Under the pieces are notes generated by a model. That model worked only from the letters and a program-made list of their open reading frames with translations, searched no databases and was not told the origin of the DNA. This document shows positions 1 to 5,930 of a DNA stretch of 5,991 bases, piece by piece. Numbering within the stretch: the first letter of the stretch is position 1; each line of letters starts with the position of its first letter. The DNA lies in assembly GCA_900553215.1 (NCBI GenBank), contig USCJ01000092.1, positions 1 to 5,991 of the forward strand, read 5' to 3'. This DNA comes from an uncultured Collinsella sp. GTDB taxonomy: Bacteria > Actinomycetota > Coriobacteriia > Coriobacteriales > Coriobacteriaceae. Both the position numbers and the translations under genes were made by a program.

Positions 1-138
1 GCCAGGGAAGATTCATCCCATTTTTGTGCATCGAAACGGGTCAAACTTTCCGCTGAGGACCTTCGCGCAAGGGGCAGTGGACAAAAAATGCCAAATATGA
101 GTACTGTTGCTGCGTTGGTCACATATGTTTGCACATAA
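1..138 (+). other. Possible 3' end of a gene or repeat-borne open frame entering from the left edge
   Basis: The frame beginning at base 1 is open for 45 codons and ends at a TAA at 136-138, one base before the stem of a terminator-like hairpin. That is where the end of a real gene could lie. A second frame, starting at base 2, is also open and stops at a TGA at 98-100. Neither translation is one I recognise, and the third codon positions of the first frame are AT-rich, unlike the GC-rich genes elsewhere in the window. The last part overlaps the left arm of an inverted repeat (77-108), so the open frame may simply be repeat sequence. No start is visible because the window begins inside it. 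I would not call a function. Confidence 0.2.
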
Positions 139-306
139 TAATGGGCTCCTAATGAGAGTACTTCTCGTTAGGAGCTCATTTTATTGAACATTTGGGGAGT
201 TACGTCAGCTCGTGCAGCTGGTCGTCATGCCTATAAGCATCAAAAATGCCCCGAATCGCTGCTACTAAAAAGGTAACAGTACTCATATTTGATGTATTTT
301 GACCAC
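77..306. repeat. Element bounded by 32-base imperfect inverted repeats
   Basis: The arm at 77-108 is the reverse complement of the arm at 275-306 at 27 of 32 positions. The inner 17 bases (92-108, CAAATATGAGTACTGTT, and 275-291) match perfectly. The arms enclose 166 bases that hold a hairpin and no convincing gene. A perfect 17-base match plus outer similarity is far beyond chance for so short a spacer. The arrangement suggests a small non-autonomous repeat or two copies of a dispersed repeat in opposite orientation. No target duplication is evident. The arms could also pair in a transcript. Confidence 0.6.
140..185 (+). terminator. Strong intrinsic-terminator-like hairpin
   Basis: Bases 140-157 pair with 163-180 in an 18-base-pair stem with two G-T pairs and a five-base loop (GTACT). 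A T-rich run follows on the plus strand (179-185, TTTTATT). This fits a rho-independent terminator for a gene entering from the left and lies just after the stop codon at 136-138. On the minus strand the downstream T run is weaker. The lower and middle stem is only moderately GC-rich, so it could equally be the structural core of the repeat element around it. Confidence 0.55.
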
Positions 307-332
307 GGCTATCTACAAACCCCCTAGGCCAC

Positions 333-404
333 TCATTAGGGACAGACTTAAATGACTAGTTGTTGGGGATCAGTCATTGGGGACGTTCTTAAATGACTAG
401 GTGT
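333..404. repeat. Two degenerate 31-base tandem copies of a REP-like element
   Basis: Bases 333-363 and 374-404 match at 26 of 31 positions with a 41-base period. Both contain TCATT, then a GGGAC core, then CTTAAATGACTAG. Within the second copy AGTCATT (372-378) is the exact reverse complement of AATGACT (392-398). The same AATGACT in the first copy (351-357) could pair with it instead. A GGGGAC core between short ATGA/TCAT inverted arms resembles the repetitive palindromes mobilised by REP-associated Y1 transposases (RAYTs). No transposase is in this window, so that link is inference. The repeats lie just downstream of the acetyltransferase stop codon and might fold at the end of its transcript. 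Confidence 0.55.
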
Positions 405-415
405 GGCTGCTTGGG

Positions 416-1057
416 CTAGGCTGTTAGGTCGAGTTCGTAGAGAAAGCTTTCACGCGGCATGTCGTGACGACGCTCTTCGCGGTTGGCGCGGTGCGTGGCC
501 GTGCGCTTAAAGCCGTGCAGCTCGTAGAACTTCCACGAGCAGTTAGAGTCGGTGTACAAGTGTGCCCTTGTCGCCCCGCGCGAGGACAGGTACGAGACCG
601 CGGCATCGAGCAACACCGAGCCAACGCCCAGGCCGTGGACTTCGCAATCAACGGCAAGCAGTGTGACCTCGTTGTCGTGCGGCAACGGGCTGCTCTCGAG
701 CAGGCGGTTGTTGGTTCGGATGGTTGCGCGCACAAACGAGAGATACTCGGTGCAGGCATCGGGCTCCAGCTCGCGCATCTGCGAAAGCAGCGCGCGTTCG
801 GTATCCATCCAATGTTCCTTGACGGTGGCGCCGGAGCTCTGTCCCGCACGCGCGAGCGCAATGCCACGCGCCTGACCGTCGATTACGGCAACTTGCGAAA
901 ACGTCGAGGACGAAAGGCAATAGGCGAGGTCACATGCGGCCTCAAGGCGGTTGTACTCATCGTTATCCGAATTGTTATGCCAAAGCTGCTGCAGAATCAG
1001 CGCGATGGCGTCGAAGTCTTCGGTATCAAACGGTCGGTAGAGAACCCGCGAGACCAT
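416..1057 (-). CDS. GNAT-family N-acetyltransferase
   Basis: This encodes a 213-residue protein with the acetyl-CoA-binding core of the GNAT fold in its C-terminal half. The beta-strand and pyrophosphate-binding loop run through about residues 130-150, with HGLGVGSVLL at 141-150 matching the Q/R-x-x-G-x-G/A motif (the first position is His). Motif B follows, with a Tyr and Phe-rich stretch ending in FYELHGFKR at 177-185, typical of the family's C-terminal strand. Residues 1-125 are more divergent and probably determine the substrate, which cannot be told from sequence. There is no signal peptide or membrane segment, so it should act in the cytoplasm. The ATG at 1057-1055 is preceded by AGAGG with a four-base spacer, which supports this start. 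It is transcribed away from purH and stands alone. Length and motifs look intact. Confidence 0.88.
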   Translation of the reverse strand: MVSRVLYRPFDTEDFDAIALILQQLWHNNSDNDEYNRLEAACDLAYCLSSSTFSQVAVIDGQARGIALARAGQSSGATVKEHWMDTERALLSQMRELEPDACTEYLSFVRATIRTNNRLLESSPLPHDNEVTLLAVDCEVHGLGVGSVLLDAAVSYLSSRGATRAHLYTDSNCSWKFYELHGFKRTATHRANREERRHDMPRESFLYELDLTA

Positions 1058-1215
1058 GGTGCCTCTTTCTTTTGCGGATGCATATCGAGCACAGTTCTAC
1101 CACGCTATTGGCATCTAATTATGGTGCCCCTGTGTTCCATGAACTCACCGTGCCCGGTGCCGTGCCCATCCCCTCCGCTCGCAAACTTTTTCTGCACATG
1201 CGCTCGTTGCGGGGT

Positions 1216-1260
1216 GCATCGATGCGCTCGATGCGCTACATTGAATCAGTATTTTCAATG
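1216..1260. promoter_or_regulatory. Repeat-rich stretch of the purH upstream region, possible operator
   Basis: Three structures lie within 45 bases of the spacer upstream of purH. A perfect 10-base palindrome, GCATCGATGC, lies at 1216-1225. A perfect 9-base tandem duplication, CGATGCGCT, lies at 1220-1228 and 1229-1237. A perfect 7-base inverted repeat with an 8-base spacer, CATTGAA and TTCAATG, lies at 1239-1245 and 1254-1260. The inverted repeat is 74 bases before the purH start, a reasonable place for a repressor site or leader hairpin. I could not fix a convincing -35/-10 pair here and saw no purine riboswitch core. The regulatory role is inference. Confidence 0.3.
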
Positions 1261-1334
1261 CCGCTGCGCGAGCGCTGCAGATCGACGTATCACCGACTCA
1301 CAGAGCACGGCGGCGTACCAGACAGGAGGACTGC

Positions 1335-2942
1335 ATGGGATCTGATGTGAAGATCGCACGCGCGTTGATCTCGGTTACCGATAAGACGGGCGTCGTCGAT
1401 TTCGCACGGACGCTGGTTGACGACTTTGGCGTCGAGATCATCTCTACGGGCGGCACGGCTCGTGCCATCGAGGACGCGGGCGTTCCCGTAACCCCCATCG
1501 AGGAGTTTACGGGCTATCCCGAGATGATGGACGGCCGCGTCAAGACGCTGCACCCCAAGGTCCACGGCGCGCTGCTGGCCCGTCGCGATTCCGAGCAGCA
1601 CATGCAGGAGGCCGCTCAGCACGGCATTAAGCTGATCGACCTGGTCGTCGTCAACCTGTACGAGTTCGAGAAGACCGTCGCCAACCCCGAGGTCACCTTT
1701 GCGGATGCCATCGAGCACATCGACATCGGTGGCCCCTCCATGTTGCGCTCTGCCGCCAAGAACGCCGCGAGCGTTACCGTCATCTCCGACCCGGCCGACT
1801 ACGATGCCGTCCTGGCCGAGATGCGCGAGACCGGCGGCTGCACCACGCTTGCCACCCGTCGTCGTCTGCAGGTGAAGGTCTACCAGACCACCGCTGCCTA
1901 CGACACGGCTATCTCCCGCTGGCTTGCCGCCCAGGCAAGCGACGTGGCGGACACCTCTGCCAAGCTCGAGATCTCGCTGGAGAAGGTCGACGACCTGCGC
2001 TATGGCGAGAACCCGCAGCAGAAGGCTACGGTCTATCGCTTTGCCGAGGGCTGCGAGAATACCGCGAGCTCGCAGTTCCCACTCGTGGGCTCCGAGCAGA
2101 TCCAGGGCAAGCCGCTCAGCTACAACAACTATCTGGATGCCGACGCCGCTTGGAACCTGGTCCGCGAGTTCGACGAGCCGGCCTGCGTGATCCTCAAGCA
2201 TCAGAACCCCTGCGGCTCCGCCGTGGCCGAGGATATCACGGCAGCCTACGACCGCGCCTTCGCCTGCGATCCCAAGAGCGCCTTCGGCGGCATCATCGCC
2301 TGCAACCGTGAGGTTCCCTTTGAGCTGGTTGAGCACTTTGCCGATCAGAACAAGCAGTTCGTCGAGGTCATCATCGCCCCGAGCTACACCGATGAGGCAC
2401 TCGAACGCATGGCTAAGCGTCCCAACCTGCGCGTGCTGGCTACCGGCGGCGTGGACCACGGCGCCCAGGTGGAGCTGCGCTCCATCGACGGCGGCATGCT
2501 GGTGCAGGAAGTTGACCACGTGACCGAGGATCCCGCGACCTTTACGTTCCCCACCGACCGCAAGCCCACCGACGCCGAGATGGCCGAGCTTGAGTTTGCC
2601 TGGAAGGTTTGCAAGGGCGTTAAGTCCAACGCCATCCTGGTCTCCAAGGGTAAGGCCGGCATTGGCATGGGCCCGGGTCAGCCCAACCGCGTTGACTCTG
2701 CGCTGCTTGCTTGCGAGCGTGCTGAGGACTTCTGCGAGCGCGAGGGCGTGGAGAAGGGCGGCTTTGCCTGCGCAAGCGACGCGTTCTTCCCGTTCCGCGA
2801 CAACGTCGACGTGCTTGCCGCGCACGGCGTGACCTGCATCATCCAGCCCGGCGGCTCCAAGCGCGACGACGAGAGCATCCAGGCCTGCAACGAACACAAT
2901 ATTGCTATGGTGTTTACGGGCGCTCGCCATTTCCGCCATTAA
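1335..2942 (+). CDS. purH: Bifunctional AICAR transformylase / IMP cyclohydrolase PurH
   Basis: PurH catalyses the last two steps of de novo IMP synthesis in the cytoplasm. It formylates AICAR with 10-formyltetrahydrofolate to FAICAR, then closes the ring to IMP. The 535-residue protein is close to the usual bacterial size. The N-terminal MGS-like cyclohydrolase domain shows TDKTG at 15-19, STGGT at 37-41 and [13 protein letters not shown] at 66-78. The transformylase part carries RYGENPQQ at 222-229, the catalytic KHQNPCG at 288-294 and a GQPNRVDS segment near 448-455. [12 protein letters not shown] block and a [10 protein letters not shown] segment precede the typical C-terminus GARHFRH. 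The ATG has AGGAGG at 1324-1329 five bases upstream, so the start is secure. It does not adjoin other pur genes here; the left neighbour is divergent and an intrinsic terminator follows at 3142-3177. No damage is seen. Confidence 0.97.
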   Translation: MGSDVKIARALISVTDKTGVVDFARTLVDDFGVEIISTGGTARAIEDAGVPVTPIEEFTGYPEMMDGRVKTLHPKVHGALLARRDSEQHMQEAAQHGIKLIDLVVVNLYEFEKTVANPEVTFADAIEHIDIGGPSMLRSAAKNAASVTVISDPADYDAVLAEMRETGGCTTLATRRRLQVKVYQTTAAYDTAISRWLAAQASDVADTSAKLEISLEKVDDLRYGENPQQKATVYRFAEGCENTASSQFPLVGSEQIQGKPLSYNNYLDADAAWNLVREFDEPACVILKHQNPCGSAVAEDITAAYDRAFACDPKSAFGGIIACNREVPFELVEHFADQNKQFVEVIIAPSYTDEALERMAKRPNLRVLATGGVDHGAQVELRSIDGGMLVQEVDHVTEDPATFTFPTDRKPTDAEMAELEFAWKVCKGVKSNAILVSKGKAGIGMGPGQPNRVDSALLACERAEDFCEREGVEKGGFACASDAFFPFRDNVDVLAAHGVTCIIQPGGSKRDDESIQACNEHNIAMVFTGARHFRH

Positions 2943-2948
2943 GTAGGG

Positions 2949-3069
2949 AGGTGGCGCTGCGGCTTGCCCAGCCACCGCACCTTGCCGTTCATTCGTCGCT
3001 CGCGTACCCAAGTACGCGTCGCTCCTCTTTCACGGCAATCTGCGGCACCTGGGCAACCCTCGCCGACCT
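2949..3069. repeat. Long imperfect hairpin downstream of purH
   Basis: The two halves of this region mirror each other in register. TTGCCCAG (2964-2971) pairs with 3049-3056, CCGCA (2975-2979) with 3041-3045, and TTGCCGT (2982-2988) with 3032-3038. A tip stem CGCGTAC (3001-3007) pairs with 3012-3018 around the loop CCAA. The base can extend with AGGTGGCG (2949-2956) against 3061-3069, with one bulge. Small symmetric internal loops separate the paired blocks. There is no T run after it, so it is not a standard terminator. It could protect the purH mRNA 3' end, be a small structured RNA, or be a dispersed palindromic repeat. I see no gene inside. Confidence 0.6.
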
Positions 3070-3093
3070 GTTAGGTTGACTGGGGAGGATGGG

Positions 3094-3129
3094 ATGTTAT
3101 CTCGTCCCTTGGATTGGCCACGTTTCTAA
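3094..3129 (+). CDS. Possible 11-codon leader peptide
   Basis: An ATG at 3094 opens a frame of 11 codons (MLSRPLDWPRF) ending in TAA at 3127-3129. It is preceded by GGGGAGG at 3082-3088 with a five-base spacer, one of the best ribosome binding sites in the window. An intrinsic terminator starts 12 bases after its stop, and the next gene begins 17 bases after the terminator. A short translated frame followed by a terminator and then a gene is the layout of an attenuation leader. No run of one amino acid codon points to a controlling tRNA, and the frame is short enough to be chance. A TTGACT at 3076-3081 could be a -35 box, but I see no good partner. Confidence 0.25.
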   Translation: MLSRPLDWPRF

Positions 3130-3141
3130 AATAATCTCTGC

Positions 3142-3177
3142 AAAAGACGGTCGCTCCGTTTGGAGGGCCGTCTTTTT
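3142..3177 (+). terminator. Intrinsic terminator after purH
   Basis: AAAAGACGG (3142-3150) pairs perfectly with CCGTCTTTT (3168-3176). An inner CTCC/GGAG stem (3154-3157 with 3162-3165) closes a short loop. The final strand runs into five T residues (3173-3177). This is a textbook rho-independent terminator on the plus strand and should end the purH transcript. It lies only 16 bases before the start of the next gene, so it either isolates that gene from purH read-through or acts as a conditional terminator in that gene's leader. Confidence 0.85.
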
Positions 3178-3179
3178 GG

Positions 3180-3185
3180 TATAAG
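3180..3185 (+). promoter_or_regulatory. Possible -10 box immediately after the terminator
   Basis: TATAAG at 3180-3185 is one base from the TATAAT consensus and directly follows the terminator T run. Transcription would begin near 3191-3193. That would make the ATG at 3194 essentially leaderless and would favour the ATG at 3218 as the functional start of the following gene. A matching -35 box would lie inside the terminator stem, and I see no good one, so this is tentative. Confidence 0.25.
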
Positions 3186-3193
3186 AGGACGGA

Positions 3194-3925
3194 ATGACTA
3201 ACACGAAAGGTACAACCATGCCCCAGATTGATGATGCAGAGCTGTTTGGCAATGCCGAGGACCAGCGTGCGTACGAGGACTTTTGCGCCAATCAGGAGGC
3301 GGTCGAGAAGTTTACGCTCGACAAGCCCGCGCTTATCTGCCGTTGGCGCATGTCCAACAAAAAGGTGCCCATGCTCAACCGTCACATTCGCGCGCTGTCC
3401 GAGCGCTTGGTGCAGGGCGAGCCGCTTACCCATAACATGCTCAGCTGGGCCAAGCAGCACGTTGAGTGGTCGCTTGCCGAGGGCGATTACACCGCGCACG
3501 ACGGCGTGCTCATGCTGGTGATCGACGTTAACGGCAATGCCGCCATGACGGTGGGTGAGTACGAGCCGCTGGCCGATACTTCGGCCAAGGCGCTGCGTGC
3601 CCGCTCCGCCGAGGCCCGCTCCGAGGCCGACGAAACCGGCGTGGCGCCCGAGCTGCTCGCTGCCGTCAACAACGGCGAGCTGGCCTTTGTGGCGCCGGCG
3701 GACGAGTGCCTGTGCGGCACGGCGACGCTCATAGAGCAGCTGGCCCAGACCAAGGGCATCCCGGTCACGCGCGTGGACATTCCCGCACAGCTCAAGGGCG
3801 CGCTGTTCCTGGTGAGCGACGAGCACGGCGTGGTCCCCGCAACCGAGACGGACGCCGCCGAGGCCGACGCCGCCACGGTCGCTTTCTTCGCCGACGGCTA
3901 CGAAAAGCTTCGTGCCCGTCGCTAA
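3194..3925 (+). CDS. Unrecognised cytoplasmic protein
   Basis: This is a 243-residue protein that I cannot assign to a family. It has no signal peptide, no membrane segment and no obvious catalytic signature. The N-terminal third is rich in charged and aromatic residues (for example EDQRAYEDFCANQEAVEKF), and the middle contains HNMLSWAKQHVEWSLAEGDY. Residues about 130-150 form an Ala, Arg and Glu-rich segment likely to be helical. The C-terminal part has hydrophobic stretches alternating with charged loops, ending GYEKLRARR. Codon use matches the neighbouring genes, so it is very likely real. Two starts are possible. ATG 3194 has GAGG five bases upstream. ATG 3218 has GAAAGG seven bases upstream and gives a protein eight residues shorter that begins MPQIDDAELF. 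It stands alone between a terminator and a 179-base spacer, so context gives no function. Confidence 0.8.
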   Translation: MTNTKGTTMPQIDDAELFGNAEDQRAYEDFCANQEAVEKFTLDKPALICRWRMSNKKVPMLNRHIRALSERLVQGEPLTHNMLSWAKQHVEWSLAEGDYTAHDGVLMLVIDVNGNAAMTVGEYEPLADTSAKALRARSAEARSEADETGVAPELLAAVNNGELAFVAPADECLCGTATLIEQLAQTKGIPVTRVDIPAQLKGALFLVSDEHGVVPATETDAAEADAATVAFFADGYEKLRARR

Positions 3926-3960
3926 ATGATTATTCTGGGACGGGGATTAAAGAATCATTT
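3924..3960. repeat. Palindromic REP-like element overlapping the stop codon
   Basis: AAATGATT (3924-3931) is the exact reverse complement of AATCATTT (3953-3960). The arms flank a core containing GGGACGGGGATTAAAG. The left arm begins within the TAA stop codon of the preceding gene. The layout of ATGA/TCAT arms around a GGGGA core recalls the repeats at 333-404, although the sequences are not close copies. It could fold at the 3' end of the upstream mRNA and is followed by only a short T run (3958-3961), so it is at best a weak terminator. Confidence 0.45.
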
Positions 3961-4065
3961 TGGTTCCCGCCACCGCTGCGAGTGCGAGGCGGACAAAACG
4001 CCCCCGCTCGCGAACAATTCTGTCACCTTGGCGACGTGCGTGGCGCGCCCCTGCAGTTTCGCAGC

Positions 4066-4071
4066 CATAAT
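4066..4071 (+). promoter_or_regulatory. Possible -10 box for the regulator-kinase operon
   Basis: CATAAT at 4066-4071 is one base from the -10 consensus and lies 34 bases before the regulator start, which would give a leader of about 25 bases. No -35 box stands out at the expected distance, so an activator-dependent or atypical promoter would be needed. This is the best candidate I see in the 179-base spacer. Confidence 0.2.
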
Positions 4072-4104
4072 GGTGGCAAGACAACCAAGAGGGGAGCGGA
4101 ATCC

Positions 4105-4776
4105 ATGGCGCTAATCTATATCGTTGAGGACGACGAGCCCATTCGTCGTGAGCTTGTCGACATCCTTGCCCGCGCCGGGTTTGAAATCGAGGCCTGCGAA
4201 TCGTTCGAGCATGTCTCGCGCGATATTCTCGCCGCCGCGCCCGACCTGGTGCTGCTCGACCTCACGCTTCCCGTCAAGGACGGCCAGCATATCTGCCACG
4301 AGGTTCGCCGCGAATCCGAGGTCCCCATCATCGTCCTCACCTCGCGCACGACCGAGATCGACGAGGTCATGGCCATGACGCTCGGCGCGGACGACTTTGT
4401 TCCCAAGCCCTATAGCGCGCGCGTGCTCGTGGCGCGCATCAACGCACTGCTGCGTCGCACCGCGGCGTCAGGCGAGCGCAGCACGCTCGTCCACAAGGGG
4501 CTGGAGCTCGACCTCGCCCGCTCTATGGTCACCAACACGGCGACCGGCGACAGCACCGAGCTCACCAAAAATGAGCTGCGCATTCTCTCGCTGCTCCTGA
4601 GCCGCGCGGGCAAGATCGTCTCGCGCTCGGCCATCATGCAGGACCTGTGGGACTCCGACGCCTTCGTGGACGACAATACGCTCACCGTCAACATCAACCG
4701 CCTGCGCACCACGCTCGAAAAAATCGGCATCAAGGGGTATTTGACGACGCATCGCGGCCAAGGCTATTCGGTCTAG
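4105..4776 (+). CDS. OmpR/PhoB-family response regulator
   Basis: This is a 223-residue DNA-binding response regulator, paired with the sensor kinase that follows. The receiver domain (about 1-115) has the acidic pocket D9/D10, the phosphoacceptor D52 in LVLLDLTLP, the switch residue T79 in IIVLTS, an aromatic F98, and the conserved K101 in PKPY. A linker leads to a winged-helix domain (about 125-223) with the signature LTKNELRILSLL and a recognition helix in VDDNTLTVNINRLR, ending HRGQGYSV. The VDDNTLTVN stretch is typical of the BceR/GraR/VraR-like branch, which controls responses to cell-envelope-active peptides. That role is inferred from family. The frame is open further upstream, but the ATG at 4105 is correct. 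It is where receiver homology begins (MALIYIVEDDE), and GGGGAG lies eight bases before it. All key residues are intact. Confidence 0.95.
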   Translation: MALIYIVEDDEPIRRELVDILARAGFEIEACESFEHVSRDILAAAPDLVLLDLTLPVKDGQHICHEVRRESEVPIIVLTSRTTEIDEVMAMTLGADDFVPKPYSARVLVARINALLRRTAASGERSTLVHKGLELDLARSMVTNTATGDSTELTKNELRILSLLLSRAGKIVSRSAIMQDLWDSDAFVDDNTLTVNINRLRTTLEKIGIKGYLTTHRGQGYSV

Positions 4777-4785
4777 GGGCCGGCT

Positions 4786-5829
4786 ATGTCGTTTGGCAAG
4801 TTCTTTAAAGATGCACTGCTTCCCGTCGCCGTGTGGACGTGCGGCGTGCTGCTGAGCTGCTTTGTGCTGACGGTCGCCGGCGCACCCGTTTCTATCGTGG
4901 TCGTGGCGGTTGGCGTGTCCTTTATCTTCGGTATGCTCGGCATCGTGATCGAGTACGCTCGCCGTCGCCGTTTTCTGCGTCAGTTGGAGCGCGCGGCAGA
5001 GGAGCTCGAGAGTCCCGCATGGGTGCAGGAGATGGTGCAATGCCCAACCTATGCCGAGGGCGAGCTCGAGTACGAGGTCCTGTGCCGGGTGGGCAAAGCC
5101 GCCTGCGACGAGGTTGCCGAGGGCCGGCGTCAGACCGAAGACTATCGCGACTATATCGAGAGCTGGGTCCACGAGGCCAAGCTGCCCCTGGCGGCGGCTC
5201 ATCTGATTCTGGAAAACCTCGACGGCGGCGCAGATGACCCAACACGTGTCGATGACCTGGGTCGCGAGTTGGCTCGCGTGGAACGCTATATCGACCAGGC
5301 GCTGTACTACGCGCGCTCGGAAGTCGTGGAGCGCGACTACCTGATTCGCCGCTGGGACCTTAAGACCTTGGTGACGGGTGCGATTAAGGCCAACGCGCGC
5401 GAGCTCATTGCGGCGCACGTGGCTCCGGTGTGCGAGAACCTCGACTTCGAGGTCTTTACCGACGAAAAATGGCTCGAGTTTATCCTGGGCCAGCTCATTC
5501 AGAACAGCATTAAATATGCGCGCGAGGACGGCGCGAAGATCGTGTTTTCGGGCGCGTTACTGGACGAGGGCCTGGCGAGCGAGCGCATCGAGCTCACCGT
5601 TGCGGACAACGGCTGCGGCGTGTGTGCGGCAGACCTGCCGCGCGTGTTCGAGAAGGGCTTTACCGGCGACAACGGCCGCACCACCAAGCGCGCAACGGGC
5701 ATCGGCCTCTACCTGGTGGCGCGCCTATGCTCCAAGATGGGCATCGACGTCACGGCGGCATCCGACTCCGGCGAAGGCTTTGTCGTAACGTTCGCCTTCT
5801 CGACGAACAAGTTCCAATACTTTGAGTAG
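4786..5829 (+). CDS. Intramembrane-sensing (BceS-like) sensor histidine kinase
   Basis: This is a 347-residue membrane histidine kinase that should phosphorylate the regulator encoded just upstream. Two hydrophobic helices (about 11-31 and 35-55) are separated by only a few residues, so there is no extracellular sensing domain. A basic RRRR segment follows the second helix. The dimerisation and phosphotransfer region has H129 in SWVHEAKLPLAAAH. The ATPase domain shows the N box LIQNSIKYA with N240, the G1 box DNGCG at 274-278, the F box FEKGFTG from 288, and the G2 box ATGIGL at 303-308. Two short linked helices and a WVHExKxP phosphorylation site match the BceS/GraS type, which senses through a partner ABC transporter. 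It starts nine bases after the regulator stop, and its AGGGG ribosome binding site overlaps that stop codon, implying translational coupling. No transporter gene is visible in the window. Confidence 0.94.
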   Translation: MSFGKFFKDALLPVAVWTCGVLLSCFVLTVAGAPVSIVVVAVGVSFIFGMLGIVIEYARRRRFLRQLERAAEELESPAWVQEMVQCPTYAEGELEYEVLCRVGKAACDEVAEGRRQTEDYRDYIESWVHEAKLPLAAAHLILENLDGGADDPTRVDDLGRELARVERYIDQALYYARSEVVERDYLIRRWDLKTLVTGAIKANARELIAAHVAPVCENLDFEVFTDEKWLEFILGQLIQNSIKYAREDGAKIVFSGALLDEGLASERIELTVADNGCGVCAADLPRVFEKGFTGDNGRTTKRATGIGLYLVARLCSKMGIDVTAASDSGEGFVVTFAFSTNKFQYFE

Positions 5830-5833
5830 CCGG

Positions 5834-5855
5834 GCCGTCTTGCGGTGCGGACGGC
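5834..5855. other. Small hairpin after the kinase gene
   Basis: GCCGTC (5834-5839) pairs with GACGGC (5850-5855) around a ten-base GC-rich loop, five bases after the kinase stop codon. No T run follows, so it is not a convincing intrinsic terminator. Its right arm overlaps the first unit of the tandem repeat by two bases. Confidence 0.3.
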
Positions 5856-5920
5856 TATGTTCCCGAACGTGAACTTAACTAAGGCAACTGGCGCTATGTT
5901 TCCGAACGTGAACATAACTA
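5854..5920. promoter_or_regulatory. Two tandem palindromic units, probable operator pair
   Basis: The 28-base units at 5854-5881 and 5893-5920 match at 26 of 28 positions with a 39-base period. Each is an inverted repeat of the form TATGTTC, eight bases, GAACATA, with one imperfect position per unit. In unit 1 this is TATGTTC/GAACTTA (5856-5862 and 5871-5877), and in unit 2 TATGTTT/GAACATA (5895-5901 and 5910-5916). The central CCGAACGT is identical in both. Duplicated dyads just before a possible gene start suggest a cooperatively bound repressor. A 39-base spacing is close to four helical turns, which would place both sites on one face of DNA. The regulator is not identified. Confidence 0.5.
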
Positions 5921-5930
5921 TGAGGCTCAA

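Noticed and set aside
77..404. CRISPR array
   Set aside because: Only two imperfect copies of each repeat are present, one pair inverted, with no regular spacer pattern and no cas genes.
1058..1334. Purine riboswitch in the purH leader
   Set aside because: I see no conserved three-way-junction core and no terminator or anti-terminator pair. The structures present are short simple repeats.
464..1345. 293-codon plus-strand open frame over the acetyltransferase and the spacer
   Set aside because: It is antisense to a gene with clear GNAT motifs, has no family features, and overlaps the purH start.
1290..3011. 573-codon open frame on the minus strand across all of purH
   Set aside because: It is a shadow of purH produced by GC-rich third positions. 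The plus-strand protein has every PurH motif, and this frame has no recognisable domain or ribosome binding site.
3706..4104. N-terminal extension of the response regulator frame back to 3706
   Set aside because: The extension overlaps the preceding gene in another frame and is Arg-rich nonsense. Receiver homology begins at 4105 with its own ribosome binding site.
4468..5418. 316-codon minus-strand open frame across the regulator and kinase genes
   Set aside because: It is a shadow of two well-supported genes and has low-complexity His/Ala/Leu-rich content typical of antisense frames in GC-rich DNA.
5859..5874. SOS (LexA) box in the tandem units
   Set aside because: The actinobacterial/Bacillus box is GAAC-N4-GTTC. 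Here the half-sites are in the opposite order (GTTC-N2-GAAC), so it does not fit.
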